Assembly: GCA_017539045.1 (NCBI GenBank) | Contig: JAFYHS010000001.1 | Coordinates: forward strand, 1-64,000 | Direction of reading: 5' to 3' | Origin: Bacteroidales bacterium | Lineage (GTDB): Bacteria > Bacteroidota > Bacteroidia > Bacteroidales > F082 | DNA length: 64,000 nt | Part shown: positions 33,501-42,240 of the stretch, piece by piece | Position numbering within the stretch: the stretch's first letter is position 1 | How the letters are laid out: every line of letters starts with the position of its first letter | Position numbers and translations under genes: made by a program | The notes under the pieces: model-generated | The model's input: only the letters and a program-made list of their open reading frames with translations | The model's database searches: none | What the model was told of the DNA's origin: nothing

Positions 33501-33961
33501 TTGAGGTTAAGGTTTCGGTGAACCCCTCAGAAGCCGGCACCGTCACAGGCGAAGGCACCTACAACTACGGCGACGAGGTCACCTTGACCATTGTCCGCAA
33601 CGAAGACTGGGCCTTCGAGAACTGGACTGAAAACGGCGAGGTTGTCTCGGAAGAAATGAATTACACCTTCATCATCACTAGCAGCCGCGACTTAGACGCC
33701 AACTTCATATACACCGAGGGCATCGGTGAAAACAGCATTGAAACCAAGGTCTATCCCAACCCGACCAAGGGCGAATTCACCCTCGAGGGCGAAGGCCTGA
33801 ACCATGTCCGCATCGTGAACGCCTACGGACAGATGGTTTACAACGCTGATGTCGAAGGCGACCAAGTCCGTATCGACCTTTCGCAGATGGCCAAGGGCAT
33901 CTATATGATGCACATTGAGGCTGAAGGCGGACAGGCTGTGAGAAAGATCGTGGTGGAATAA
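30593..33961 (+). CDS. Gingipain-like C25 cysteine protease with repeat domains and T9SS sorting signal
   Basis: This 1122-aa secreted protease starts with a signal peptide (LTALLVMLTVVTFGQ). A propeptide region precedes a C25 catalytic domain with GELLIICHDAFMDAM, His446 in YCNHGSPTSWG and Cys479 in WSVACNNG, the expected dyad. An Ig-like domain follows (about 590-670), then five tandem repeats of about 72 residues (about 674-1038), each containing GGGTYNQGQSCTVTA-type and W-T-E-N-G blocks. The last about 80 residues, from YPNPTKGEF to GIYMMHIEAEGG, form a type IX secretion C-terminal domain. The protein should be exported across the outer membrane and anchored or released. Substrates are unknown. 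Confidence 0.95.
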   Translation: MRKHILTALLVMLTVVTFGQQWVAIKSDAPSTIQTTLVASSENQITVNMQVPGFYTFEVTTPRGEANIISVPRTVSTAAAGEPNLPMIAVPAIIGDQQHYSIRLIDAQYTDYQIEVAPSKGDFPRSINPDDVPYTYGEAYSTDAFFPAENVGLYDPYILRDFRGQNMVFYPFAYNPITHTLRVYYNMTVEMYSDGQLGENTLSRRSSEVRMDPEFGALYQNHFINYSEGLSKYNAVDETGELLIICHDAFMDAMQPFVNWKKQIGRPVTMVGTSVTGFTSDAVKSYIQSQYNSNPNISHILLVGDNAQVQSYFTAAGGYSGRTDQFFGQLVGNDYYNDVIVGRFSAENADHVTTQVDKVIHYERDVTAADTWLSIGQGVSKNEGAGSGHFGEADYQHIDYIRDTLLHYNYTSIHRDYQNVQGVSSSAAIISQHINEGVSIINYCNHGSPTSWGVFSYTNSHVNALTNDNKLPFIWSVACNNGQLDYSQPCFAEAWMRATNNSTGAPTGAIGGMFSYISQPWQPPMYGQDEMNNVLTEHRSIKRTLGGISTDGNMKILDQYNSNGQGLATYQFWLLFGDPTLTVRNMTPANMNVTHASSMSSSATTFTVNATNGNGALATLTRNNEIMGSATINNGTANITFTAPGTTGTATLTVFGYNKITYIATIQITGGGTQQYTVNVSANPTIGGSVAGGGTYNQGQSCTVTATPNAGYTFTNWTENGNVVSTNRNYTFTVTGNRTLVANFQAQPQNYTVTVSANPTNVGSVAGGGTYQQGQSCTVTASANTGYAFANWTENGNVVSTQANYTFTVNGNRTLVANFTPQQYTITATADPVNGGNVTGGGTFNYGNSCTLSATPATGYNFVRWTKNGQQVSTNATYTFSVTESAAFVAQFQLQSCAIFVSAYPVEGGTTTGGGSYLYGDNITVTATANEGYNFISWVEGDNVVSAEANYSFTVTGNRSLTANFELQTFEVKVSVNPSEAGTVTGEGTYNYGDEVTLTIVRNEDWAFENWTENGEVVSEEMNYTFIITSSRDLDANFIYTEGIGENSIETKVYPNPTKGEFTLEGEGLNHVRIVNAYGQMVYNADVEGDQVRIDLSQMAKGIYMMHIEAEGGQAVRKIVVE
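32612..33706 (+). repeat. Five tandem protein repeats of about 216-222 bases
   Basis: Each unit encodes a strand-rich module of the bacterial-repeat (InlB B-repeat-like) type, starting near QYTVNVSANP and ending near NRTLVANF. Units 1 and 2 are the most alike, with VSANPT and WTENGNVVST in both. Units 3-5 have drifted, which suggests a recent duplication at the N-terminal side of the array. Confidence 0.8.
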
Positions 33962-33992
33962 GCCTGCTTTTCAAGGCTTATAAAAAATCCCT

Positions 33993-34030
33993 AAGTGAGG
34001 TGACATTTTATTGCCACCTCACTTTTTTTT
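33993..34030 (+). terminator. Intrinsic terminator after the T9SS protease
   Basis: Stem AAGTGAGGTG (33993-34002) with CACCTCACTT (34015-34024), a 12-base loop and a following run of T. The next gene's -7 box begins within 10 bases of it. Confidence 0.88.
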
Positions 34031-34032
34031 GC

Positions 34033-34040
34033 TATTTTTG
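34033..34040 (+). promoter_or_regulatory. -7 box of the MBL/beta-CASP gene
   Basis: Reads TATTTTTG, 23 bases before the ATG at 34064. Confidence 0.5.
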
Positions 34041-34063
34041 GAGCAAATTTTTGAATTCAGCCT

Positions 34064-35476
34064 ATGAAAATCAAATTCATCGGTGCGGCCCAGGAAGTGA
34101 CGGGCAGCAAGCACCTCATCACCACCGACCATGGCAAGAAAATCCTCTTGGACTGCGGTATGTTCCAAGGTAAAGGCCTCGAAACCGACGCCGCCAACCG
34201 CAACATCATGGTCGATCCCAAGGAAATCGATGCCATCATCCTCACCCACGCCCATATCGACCACTGCGGTCTTATTCCGTATTTCTACAAACTTGGATTC
34301 CGTGGACAAGTCATCTGCACCGATGCCACACAAGACTTGTGTAGCATCATGCTCCCCGACAGCGGCTTCATCCAAGAAAACGATATGGAGTGGTTCAACA
34401 AGAAACGCCGCAAGCAAGGGCTTCCTGCCTTGCAACCCATTTACACGGAGAAGGATGCGCGTGCCAGCATGGAACTGTTCGTCAGTGTGGCCTACAACCG
34501 TTACTTCAATATCGACAACAACATCAAGGTGAAGTTCAACAACACCGGTCACTTGCTTGGCAGTGGCTGCGCCATCATCGAAATCGACGAAGGCGGCAAG
34601 ATGACCCGCATCGGATATACAGGCGACATCGGACGCGAATACAACTACCTGCTTCGCTCCCCAGAGCCCTTCCCACACTGCGACTACCTGATCACCGAGG
34701 CCACCTATGGTAACCGCCTGCATGGTGACCGCACCAACGCCGAACAACAGCTGTTGGAGATCATCTACCACACCTGCGTGGAGAAACGCGGCAAACTCAT
34801 CATCCCTTCGTTTGCTGTCAGCCGCACACAAGAGATTGTGTATCTGATGAACAACTTCTACAACGAAGGCAAACTCCCGGAGAAGATTCCAGTATTCGTC
34901 GACAGTCCCTTGGCTGTCAACGCCACCGAGATCTTCCGCATGCACGTCGACCTCTTCAATGAAGATGTGAAGGATGTCATCGAATACGACCCCGACCCCT
35001 TCGGCTTCAACAGTCTGACCTTCGTGCGCGACATCAACCAATCGAAAGCCTTGAATGCCCGCAAAGAGCCTTGCATCGTCATTTCGGCATCGGGCATGAT
35101 GGAAGCCGGACGTGTAAAGCACCATATCGCCAACAGCATCGAGAATCCCAACAACAGCATTCTCGCCATCGGCTATTGCGCCCCCACCACCTTGGGTGCC
35201 AAACTATTGGAAAAGCCCACGCCTGCCACCGTCTCCATCTTCGGTTTGGAACACGCTGTCAACGCCGAGATTTACGAAATCGACGCCTTCAGCGGTCACG
35301 GCGACTACAAGGAGATGATTGACTACCTCAGCTGTCAAGACCCAAGCAAGGTGAAGAAGACCTTCATCGTCCACGGTGACCCAGAAGCCCAGAAGTACTA
35401 CAAACGCATGCTGCGCAAGGAAGGATGGGATAATATCGTCATCCCCGAGGCTGGCGAAGAGTTTGAATTGAAATAA
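34064..35476 (+). CDS. MBL-fold beta-CASP ribonuclease-like protein
   Basis: This 470-aa protein has the metallo-beta-lactamase core with the zinc motif THAHIDHCG (about residues 63-71), a later His in NTGHLLGSG and GYTGDIG. A beta-CASP insert ([16 protein letters not shown] through [15 protein letters not shown]) and the final [10 protein letters not shown] complete the plan. This is the plan of CPSF73-like RNA nucleases in bacteria (YsgA/TTHA0252 type), which process or degrade RNA in the cytosol. No RNase J-like C-terminal domain is seen. It precedes hisS by 28 bases and may be partly co-transcribed with it. Confidence 0.93.
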   Translation: MKIKFIGAAQEVTGSKHLITTDHGKKILLDCGMFQGKGLETDAANRNIMVDPKEIDAIILTHAHIDHCGLIPYFYKLGFRGQVICTDATQDLCSIMLPDSGFIQENDMEWFNKKRRKQGLPALQPIYTEKDARASMELFVSVAYNRYFNIDNNIKVKFNNTGHLLGSGCAIIEIDEGGKMTRIGYTGDIGREYNYLLRSPEPFPHCDYLITEATYGNRLHGDRTNAEQQLLEIIYHTCVEKRGKLIIPSFAVSRTQEIVYLMNNFYNEGKLPEKIPVFVDSPLAVNATEIFRMHVDLFNEDVKDVIEYDPDPFGFNSLTFVRDINQSKALNARKEPCIVISASGMMEAGRVKHHIANSIENPNNSILAIGYCAPTTLGAKLLEKPTPATVSIFGLEHAVNAEIYEIDAFSGHGDYKEMIDYLSCQDPSKVKKTFIVHGDPEAQKYYKRMLRKEGWDNIVIPEAGEEFELK

Positions 35477-35480
35477 TTCG

Positions 35481-35488
35481 TACTTTTG
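35481..35488 (+). promoter_or_regulatory. -7 box of hisS
   Basis: Reads TACTTTTG in the short gap before hisS, 16 bases from the ATG, so hisS can be transcribed on its own. Confidence 0.45.
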
Positions 35489-35504
35489 CAAAAATTTTTC
35501 AAGA

Positions 35505-36863
35505 ATGGCACAAAAACCCAGCATTCCCAAAGGCACACGCGACTTTTTGCCTGAAGTCATGGTGCGCCGCAATTATATCTTTGACACCATCAAATCGGTA
35601 TTCAAACGCTTTGGTTTCCAACCTATCGAGACGCCTTCGATGGAGAATCTGAGTACCCTATTGGGCAAATACGGCGACGAGGGCGACAAGCTCCTCTTCC
35701 GTGTGCTCAACTCGGGTGATTTCATGAGCGGTGTGGAACAAAACGGAGAGCCGTTAGAGTCATTAAAACTTGCTAGCAAAATCAGCGAGAAAGGCTTGCG
35801 TTATGACTTGACCGTGCCCTTCGCCCGTTTCGTCACCATGTATCGCGACCAAATCGCCTTCCCTTTCAAACGCTACCAAATCCAACCCGTTTGGCGTGCC
35901 GACCGTCCACAGAAAGGCCGTTACCGCGAGTTCTACCAGTGCGACGTCGACATTATCGGCAGCGACTCCTTGCTGAACGAAGCCGAATTGGTGCAAATCG
36001 TAGACGAGGTGTTCCATGCCTTGAAGATCAACGTCACGCTGAAGATCAACAACCGCAAGGTGTTGGCTGGCATTGCTGAATACATTGGCAAGTCGGATGC
36101 TTTGGTCGACATCACCGTTGCCATCGACAAGCTGGACAAGATCGGCATCGACGCCGTCAATGCGGAACTGGCCGAGAAGGGCTTGGAACAAACCGCCATT
36201 GACAAGTTGCAGCCCATCCTTTTCATGAAAGGCAACACACGCGAAAAGCTAGCCCAACTGAAGCCTTTGTTGGATAACGAAGTCGGACAAAAGGGCATTG
36301 AAGAACTTGAGACCTTGTTCGACTACATCGAGAACATGGAACTCGGCATCAACACCGAACTCGACCTGACTTTGGCTCGTGGCCTTAACTACTACACTGG
36401 CGCTATCTTTGAGGTAAAAGCCAAAGACTTCGCCATCGGCAGCATCTCGGGTGGCGGTCGCTACGACAACCTCACCGGCATCTTCGGCCTGCCCAACGTC
36501 TCCGGCGTGGGTATCAGCTTCGGTGCCGACCGCATCTACGATGTGTTGGAAGGCCTCAACCTCTTCCCTGAGACCATGTCGGAAAGCACCAAGGTCATCT
36601 TCCTCAACTTCGGCAAGAACGAGGAAAGATACTGCTTGAAATACCTCAATCAGGTACGCAAGCACGGCATCAACGCAGAAATCTATCCTGAGGCCGCCAA
36701 GATCCAGAAACAGATGAAATATGCCAACCAGCGCGCCATCCCGATTGTCGTTATCGCAGGCGAAAGCGAAGTGGCCGAGCAGAAATTCACCGTCAAATTC
36801 ATGAAAGAAGGATCGCAAACGGTGGTAGATGCCAACCAATTAGTTGAAACAATTATAAAATAA
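35505..36863 (+). CDS. hisS: Histidyl-tRNA synthetase
   Basis: HisRS charges tRNA-His. The 452-aa protein has the class II core: motif 1 around [18 protein letters not shown], motif 2 in [20 protein letters not shown], and the histidine-binding [15 protein letters not shown]. Motif 3 lies near [15 protein letters not shown]-terminal anticodon-binding domain starts at about 360 ([20 protein letters not shown]). All parts are complete. It is followed five bases later by hutH, an unusual pairing of histidine use in translation with histidine breakdown. Confidence 0.97.
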   Translation: MAQKPSIPKGTRDFLPEVMVRRNYIFDTIKSVFKRFGFQPIETPSMENLSTLLGKYGDEGDKLLFRVLNSGDFMSGVEQNGEPLESLKLASKISEKGLRYDLTVPFARFVTMYRDQIAFPFKRYQIQPVWRADRPQKGRYREFYQCDVDIIGSDSLLNEAELVQIVDEVFHALKINVTLKINNRKVLAGIAEYIGKSDALVDITVAIDKLDKIGIDAVNAELAEKGLEQTAIDKLQPILFMKGNTREKLAQLKPLLDNEVGQKGIEELETLFDYIENMELGINTELDLTLARGLNYYTGAIFEVKAKDFAIGSISGGGRYDNLTGIFGLPNVSGVGISFGADRIYDVLEGLNLFPETMSESTKVIFLNFGKNEERYCLKYLNQVRKHGINAEIYPEAAKIQKQMKYANQRAIPIVVIAGESEVAEQKFTVKFMKEGSQTVVDANQLVETIIK

Positions 36864-36868
36864 CCGAT

Positions 36869-38380
36869 ATGAAAATCCATAAAATCTCATCCAAGGAATT
36901 GACCTTCAAACAGGTAAACGAAATACTCACCAAGGGTTACAAGCTCGAGCTCAGCGCCGACGCTGTCAAACGCATCCAAAAATGCCGTGACTACCTCGAC
37001 AAGAAGATGGAAAATCCTGAGAAGCCCATCTATGGTGTAACCACCGGCTTCGGCTCCCTCTGCGACCACAGCATCTCGAAGGAAGACCTGAGCACCCTGC
37101 AGAAGAACCTCGTTATGTCGCATGCCTGCGGCACGGGCGAGATGGTGCCCGAAGAGATCATCCGTCTCATGCTTCTGCTGAAGGTGCAGAGCCTCAGCTA
37201 CGGCAACAGCGGCGTCCAGGTGGTGACCGTTCAGCGCCTCATCGACTTCTTCAACAACGACGTGCTGCCCGTGGTCTACAACCAAGGCTCACTCGGTGCC
37301 TCTGGCGACTTGGCTCCTTTGGCTAACCTCATGCTGCCTCTGCTCGGTCTGGGCGAGGTGCATTATGAAGGCAAGATCGTACCTGCCGAGAAAGTCCTCA
37401 AGAAATTTGGTTGGAAGCCCATCACCTTGCAGTCGAAAGAAGGGTTGGCCTTGCTCAACGGCACACAGTTCATGAGCAGCTATGGCACCTACGTCCTGTT
37501 GAAGGCCTTCCGCCTCAGCTATCTGGCCGACCTCATCGGCACCGTATCATTGGAAGCCTTCGATGGTCGTATCGAGCCGTTCTTCGACCAAGTGCATAAG
37601 ATTCGTCACCACAACGGACAGATCGTCACCGCCAAGCGTGTACGTGAGTTCACCAAAGGCAGCGAGCTGATCGTCAGGGAGAAGAAACACGTCCAAGACC
37701 CTTACTCTTTCCGTTGCATGCCGCAGGTGCATGGTGCCTCGAAGGATGCCATTGATTACGTGGCCTCCGTGTTCAGCGAGGAAATCAACGCCGTCACCGA
37801 CAACCCGACCATCTTCCCCGACGAAGACCTGGTCATCAGTGCCGGTAACTTCCACGGCCAGCCACTCGCCATCACGTTGGACTTCTTGGCCATCGCCATG
37901 GCTGAGTTGGGTAATATCAGTGAGCGTCGTATCTATCAGTTGATTGGTGGCAAGCGCGGCCTTCCGTCGTTCCTCGTCGCCGAGCCCGGCCTCAACAGCG
38001 GCTTCATGATCCCTCAATATGCCGCTGCCAGCATCGTCAGCCAGAGCAAACAGCTCTGCACACCTGCTTCGGTCGACAGCATTGAGTCGTCGCAGGGTCA
38101 AGAAGACCACGTCAGTATGGGTGCCAACGCCGCCACCAAGGCTTTGCGCGTGGCCGAAAACCTGGAGCGTGTGTTAGCCATTGAACTTTTCAATGCCACA
38201 CAAGCCCTCGAGTTCCGCCGTCCGCTGAAATCATCGCCTATCATCGAGAAGTTCGTCGCCGAATACCGTAAGCAAGTGGAGTTCGTGCGCATCGACAAGG
38301 TGATGTACACCGAGATCGCCAAGAGCGTTCAGTTCGTGAAGGATTACCCGTTGAGCTTTGACATGCTGAAAAATGAATGA
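36869..38380 (+). CDS. hutH: Histidine ammonia-lyase
   Basis: HutH removes ammonia from histidine to give urocanate, the first step of histidine breakdown. The 503-aa protein has the family features: YGVTTGFGSL near the N terminus, the Ala144-Ser145-Gly146 triad in GSLGASGDLAPLAN that cyclises to the MIO electrophile, and VTDNPTIF. The C-terminal EDHVSMGANAATKAL segment is also present. No other hut gene is adjacent. Aromatic amino-acid lyases share these motifs, so a related specificity cannot be fully excluded, but the overall pattern fits HutH. Its end overlaps the next gene by eight bases. Confidence 0.92.
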   Translation: MKIHKISSKELTFKQVNEILTKGYKLELSADAVKRIQKCRDYLDKKMENPEKPIYGVTTGFGSLCDHSISKEDLSTLQKNLVMSHACGTGEMVPEEIIRLMLLLKVQSLSYGNSGVQVVTVQRLIDFFNNDVLPVVYNQGSLGASGDLAPLANLMLPLLGLGEVHYEGKIVPAEKVLKKFGWKPITLQSKEGLALLNGTQFMSSYGTYVLLKAFRLSYLADLIGTVSLEAFDGRIEPFFDQVHKIRHHNGQIVTAKRVREFTKGSELIVREKKHVQDPYSFRCMPQVHGASKDAIDYVASVFSEEINAVTDNPTIFPDEDLVISAGNFHGQPLAITLDFLAIAMAELGNISERRIYQLIGGKRGLPSFLVAEPGLNSGFMIPQYAAASIVSQSKQLCTPASVDSIESSQGQEDHVSMGANAATKALRVAENLERVLAIELFNATQALEFRRPLKSSPIIEKFVAEYRKQVEFVRIDKVMYTEIAKSVQFVKDYPLSFDMLKNE

Positions 38381-38870
38381 GCTAGATAAAAAGCGTCCCA
38401 CTGGCATGACCATTCTTTTGGTCCTGTCGTTCATCAATGCCTGTTGGAATATCCTCAGGTCAATAGTATTGTATTTCACCACACCGCGTATGGCGGAGAT
38501 GATGGACAATGGCCAATTTGAGGAGATGATGGAACCTTTCTCCGCCTTTGGGGAGGAATTCACCAACGCCATGACCGACAGTATGTCGGCTATGTCACAG
38601 ATCAGCCCCAACTACTACCTGATCCTCTTGGTGTTGTTTATTGGCTCTTTGGTCGGTGTCATCAAGATGTGGAAGGGCAACAAACGGGGACTCCATGTTT
38701 ATGCCATATCCCAGATCCTGATGCTCATCAACGCATCGGTCTATGTTTATCCGTTGCAGAAGCCCTCTCCTTTCGTCTACGACCTCTTGCTCACCATAAT
38801 GTTCATTGTTGTGTATTTCCTCTACTTCAAAAGGATGGAGATGTCACGGCATACGCAAAACCAAGACTAA
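38373..38870 (+). CDS. Small membrane protein, 165 aa
   Basis: No family recognised. It has an initial hydrophobic segment (MTILLVLSFINACWNILR), a hydrophilic acidic section (about 35-75, rich in Met and Glu) and three further hydrophobic segments, giving about four TM helices. It overlaps hutH by eight bases, so translation is coupled. The next gene starts two bases after its stop and encodes another small membrane protein; the two may act together. Nothing links them directly to histidine use. Confidence 0.7.
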   Translation: MNELDKKRPTGMTILLVLSFINACWNILRSIVLYFTTPRMAEMMDNGQFEEMMEPFSAFGEEFTNAMTDSMSAMSQISPNYYLILLVLFIGSLVGVIKMWKGNKRGLHVYAISQILMLINASVYVYPLQKPSPFVYDLLLTIMFIVVYFLYFKRMEMSRHTQNQD

Positions 38871-38872
38871 CC

Positions 38873-39397
38873 ATGGAACAAAACGAGGGTAAGATATTCA
38901 ATTTAAAGCCACAGCTCACTACTGCCATGAAGTTGGCGGCAAGCTTTGCCATCACCTATTATGGGTTGTTACTTATATATGAAATCTTTACCCTTGTTTA
39001 CGTCCGTTATTTTATTGATTCATATTATTTTAACGAAAACGATGCTGGGCAAGGGACCAGAGAGCTTTGGGTTCAAATTGCCCAGCTTGCGCTTTCGGCC
39101 GTGTTGGTGTTTAGCCTCATACAAGTTTTCAGGAAAAAGGTGTATGGGAAAGCGCTTTTCGTCTTCTTCTCCATTTTACTTATCGTGTTTCAGTACTTCA
39201 CAACGGGTTTTGTGCCATGGATGAAGTATGCACTCGAGGTCCTATTGGTGCTCATCATCGCACCCATACGAGTGAAGAAGAAAATCAAGCTGAAAGACGG
39301 GAAACTACAGATGGTGACGGTAGAAGAACAGCCGTCAGAGCCTGAAGGAGAAGCAAACACTGAATCAAAAGATACGGCGGAAGCTGAGCAAAACTAA
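38873..39397 (+). CDS. Small membrane protein, 174 aa
   Basis: No family recognised. About four hydrophobic segments lie between residues 20 and 125, followed by a basic stretch (IRVKKKIKLKDGK) and an acidic, Glu-rich tail that should lie in the cytosol. ATG at 38873, two bases after the upstream stop, is chosen; a longer frame opening at 38669 only shadows the previous gene. Its stop codon abuts the stop of convergent sufS with no base between, so transcripts from both sides must run into each other. Confidence 0.7.
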   Translation: MEQNEGKIFNLKPQLTTAMKLAASFAITYYGLLLIYEIFTLVYVRYFIDSYYFNENDAGQGTRELWVQIAQLALSAVLVFSLIQVFRKKVYGKALFVFFSILLIVFQYFTTGFVPWMKYALEVLLVLIIAPIRVKKKIKLKDGKLQMVTVEEQPSEPEGEANTESKDTAEAEQN

Positions 39398-40612
39398 TCA
39401 ACGCAGCATCATCGCAGCTTTTTTCACAGCATTGACGAAGACTTCTACTTCGTCCATAGTATTGTATAAGGCAAAAGAAGCCCTCACTGTTCCAGGGATG
39501 CCGAATCGTGTCATCACTGGCTCGGCACAATGGTGACCTGTGCGCACCGCCACGCCCATCTTGTCGATGATGGTACCCAAGTCATAGGGATGGATACCAT
39601 CAATAATGAAAGAAACCAAACCTGAGCGATGCACCGCCTCTCCGATGAATCGGATGCCGTCAATCTCAGATAGTTTCTCAATAGCAGATTGCAAAAGCTG
39701 GGTTTCATGAACCTCCACTCCCCATCTGTCAAGACCTTGCATGAATTGGATGGCTGTCTCCAAGCCCAAGGCCGCACCCACATTGGGTGTGCCAGCCTCG
39801 AACTTATAGGGCAATACATTGAAGGTGGTCTTCTCGAAATTCACCGTATCGACCATCTCGCCGCCAAATTGATAGGGCGGCAACTTCTCAAGCCATTCCG
39901 CTTTGCCAAATAAACCGCCGATGCCCATAGGTGCATACATCTTATGGCCGGAGAAAACGAAGAAGTCGCAATCCAATTCTTGAACATCGATAGGATGGTG
40001 AGCAATGGATTGGGCGCCATCAACGACGACAGGAATGCCGTATTGATGTGCCATGGCAACCATTTCCTTTACGGGATTGATGGTTCCCAACACATTGGAA
40101 ATATGCGCAATCGACACCACCTTCGGGCCTTCTTTCAGCAGCTTTTCATATTGATCCAAGTCCAGCACACCATTATCGTCCATTGGCACGACAAGCAGTT
40201 GGCCATGATGCCGTTGCACCATCTGCTGCCAAGGCACGAGGTTGGAGTGGTGTTCCATGGCCGTGACCAGCACCTTGTCGCCTTCTCCAATGCAATAATG
40301 CTCAAAAGAAGTCGCCAGCAGGTTCAGCGACTCGGTGGTGCCACGCGTGAAGATGATTTCCCTTGCTTCCTTGGCATGGACAAAATCGGCCACAGTCTGA
40401 CGTGCGTGCTCGTAGGCCTCGGTTGCCTTCTGGCTCAGGTAATGCACCCCACGGTGAATGTTGCAGTTCTCATGCAAGTAATAGTCGCGTTCACGCTCGA
40501 TGACGCACAATGGCTTCTGCGTGGTGGCGGCATTGTCAAGATAAACCAGGGGCTTACCATAGACCTGCTGATCCAAGACAGGGAATTGCTCTCTTATTTC
40601 GTTGATATTCAT
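39398..40612 (-). CDS. sufS: Cysteine desulfurase SufS
   Basis: SufS takes sulfur from cysteine for Fe-S cluster assembly. This 404-aa protein has QVYGKPLVYLDNAATTQKP at the start, the PLP lysine in FSGHKMYAPMG and the active-site cysteine in RTGHHCAEPVM. The QSIAHHPIDVQELDCDFFVF region is also typical. It is the last gene of the suf operon, its ATG overlapping the sufD stop by one base (TGATG type). No sufE or sufU is visible, so its sulfur acceptor lies elsewhere or is not needed. Confidence 0.96.
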   Translation of the reverse strand: MNINEIREQFPVLDQQVYGKPLVYLDNAATTQKPLCVIERERDYYLHENCNIHRGVHYLSQKATEAYEHARQTVADFVHAKEAREIIFTRGTTESLNLLATSFEHYCIGEGDKVLVTAMEHHSNLVPWQQMVQRHHGQLLVVPMDDNGVLDLDQYEKLLKEGPKVVSIAHISNVLGTINPVKEMVAMAHQYGIPVVVDGAQSIAHHPIDVQELDCDFFVFSGHKMYAPMGIGGLFGKAEWLEKLPPYQFGGEMVDTVNFEKTTFNVLPYKFEAGTPNVGAALGLETAIQFMQGLDRWGVEVHETQLLQSAIEKLSEIDGIRFIGEAVHRSGLVSFIIDGIHPYDLGTIIDKMGVAVRTGHHCAEPVMTRFGIPGTVRASFALYNTMDEVEVFVNAVKKAAMMLR

Positions 40613-41439
40613 CAGATTTTTGAATAATCAATGTCAAAATTATAATCTTTCGGGTGGCTGCAGCGCAAGACGCAGTTCTCGCAACTCGACAGCTCACCAC
40701 GCAAACGACGTTTGATCATGTCGTCGATATGTTCGTGCAACATCTCGTTGCCAATATGGTTGCTCACCTCAGCGGCAAATGCATACATCAACAGGATCCT
40801 TGCGTTGGCCTTGCTGATGCCGCGCTGGCGCATGTAGAACATAGCCTCTTGGTCAAGTTGACCTGTGGAAGTGCCGTGAGAACATTTCACGTCGTCGGCA
40901 TAGATCTCAAGGAAAGGCTGGCTGTTGACTTTGGCCGTGGACGTCAGAAGAATGTTGCTGTTGTTCTGGTGGGCATCGGTCTTTTGGGCGTCTTTGGCCA
41001 CATACACATGGCCGTTGAACACTGCCGAGGCCGAGTCATCGATAACGCCCTTGAACTTCTCGTTGCTGGTGCAATGCGGCACATTGTGGTTCACCTTCAG
41101 GAAGTTCTCCACATGCTGGGTTTTGTCGATGAGATACAGGCCATGCACCTGCGTGTCAGCGCCTTCGCCATCCAGGTCGACATGATAGGTGTTGCGCACA
41201 TCACCGCCGTTGAAGGTGATGACTACAATCTTCAGTCGGCTGTCGGCCAACTGTTTGACCTTGAACTCCCTTTGGATGGAGGCCTCGTTGCTTATATTCT
41301 GCAGCACATACAACTCAAGGCTTGAATTCTCATTGAGGATGATTTCGGAGACCTTCGGCTCTGATGACAGATGAGCATCATCGTCATACTCAATGATTTC
41401 GCGGCTTTGGTTGGCGGCTAAGATAAGTTGGTTGTCCAT
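40612..41439 (-). CDS. sufD: SufD-like Fe-S scaffold subunit, short form
   Basis: SufD pairs with SufB and SufC to form the scaffold complex. This protein is only 275 aa, whereas typical SufD has more than 400. The conserved C-terminal core is present (IYADDVKCSHGTSTGQLDQE, FYMRQRGISKANARILLMYAFA), including the CSHG motif. The usual N-terminal helical domain is missing. The end, CENCVLRCSHPKDY, adds three cysteines. ATG at 41439 is used; a TTG six bases upstream is less likely. It lies between sufC and sufS with gaps of two bases or less. Confidence 0.9.
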   Translation of the reverse strand: MDNQLILAANQSREIIEYDDDAHLSSEPKVSEIILNENSSLELYVLQNISNEASIQREFKVKQLADSRLKIVVITFNGGDVRNTYHVDLDGEGADTQVHGLYLIDKTQHVENFLKVNHNVPHCTSNEKFKGVIDDSASAVFNGHVYVAKDAQKTDAHQNNSNILLTSTAKVNSQPFLEIYADDVKCSHGTSTGQLDQEAMFYMRQRGISKANARILLMYAFAAEVSNHIGNEMLHEHIDDMIKRRLRGELSSCENCVLRCSHPKDYNFDIDYSKI

Positions 41440-41441
41440 AA

Positions 41442-42188
<747 letters not shown>

Positions 42189-42197
42189 ATTATTCAG

Positions 42198-42225
42198 TTG
42201 ATAATTGATAATTGACAATTGATAA
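42198..42225. repeat. Four tandem heptamers (TTGATAA)
   Basis: TTGATAA, TTGATAA, TTGACAA, TTGATAA in direct tandem between the glycosyltransferase and sufC, in the leader of sufC on the minus strand. A second 4 x 7 array with a different unit lies at 61085-61112. Confidence 0.85.
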
Positions 42226-42240
42226 TTTTTTAATTTAGAG

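Noticed and set aside
32612..33706. Direct repeats that might be a CRISPR-like array
   Set aside because: The units are about 220 bases, in frame, and encode similar protein modules; they are protein repeats.
34019..35125. Open frame of 368 codons on the minus strand
   Set aside because: It is antisense to the MBL/beta-CASP gene, which has all its motifs; no motif or promoter supports the reverse frame.
36869..38380. Tyrosine or phenylalanine ammonia-lyase for pigment synthesis
   Set aside because: The MIO motif is shared, but overall pattern and the neighbour hisS fit histidine ammonia-lyase better; no pigment genes are adjacent.
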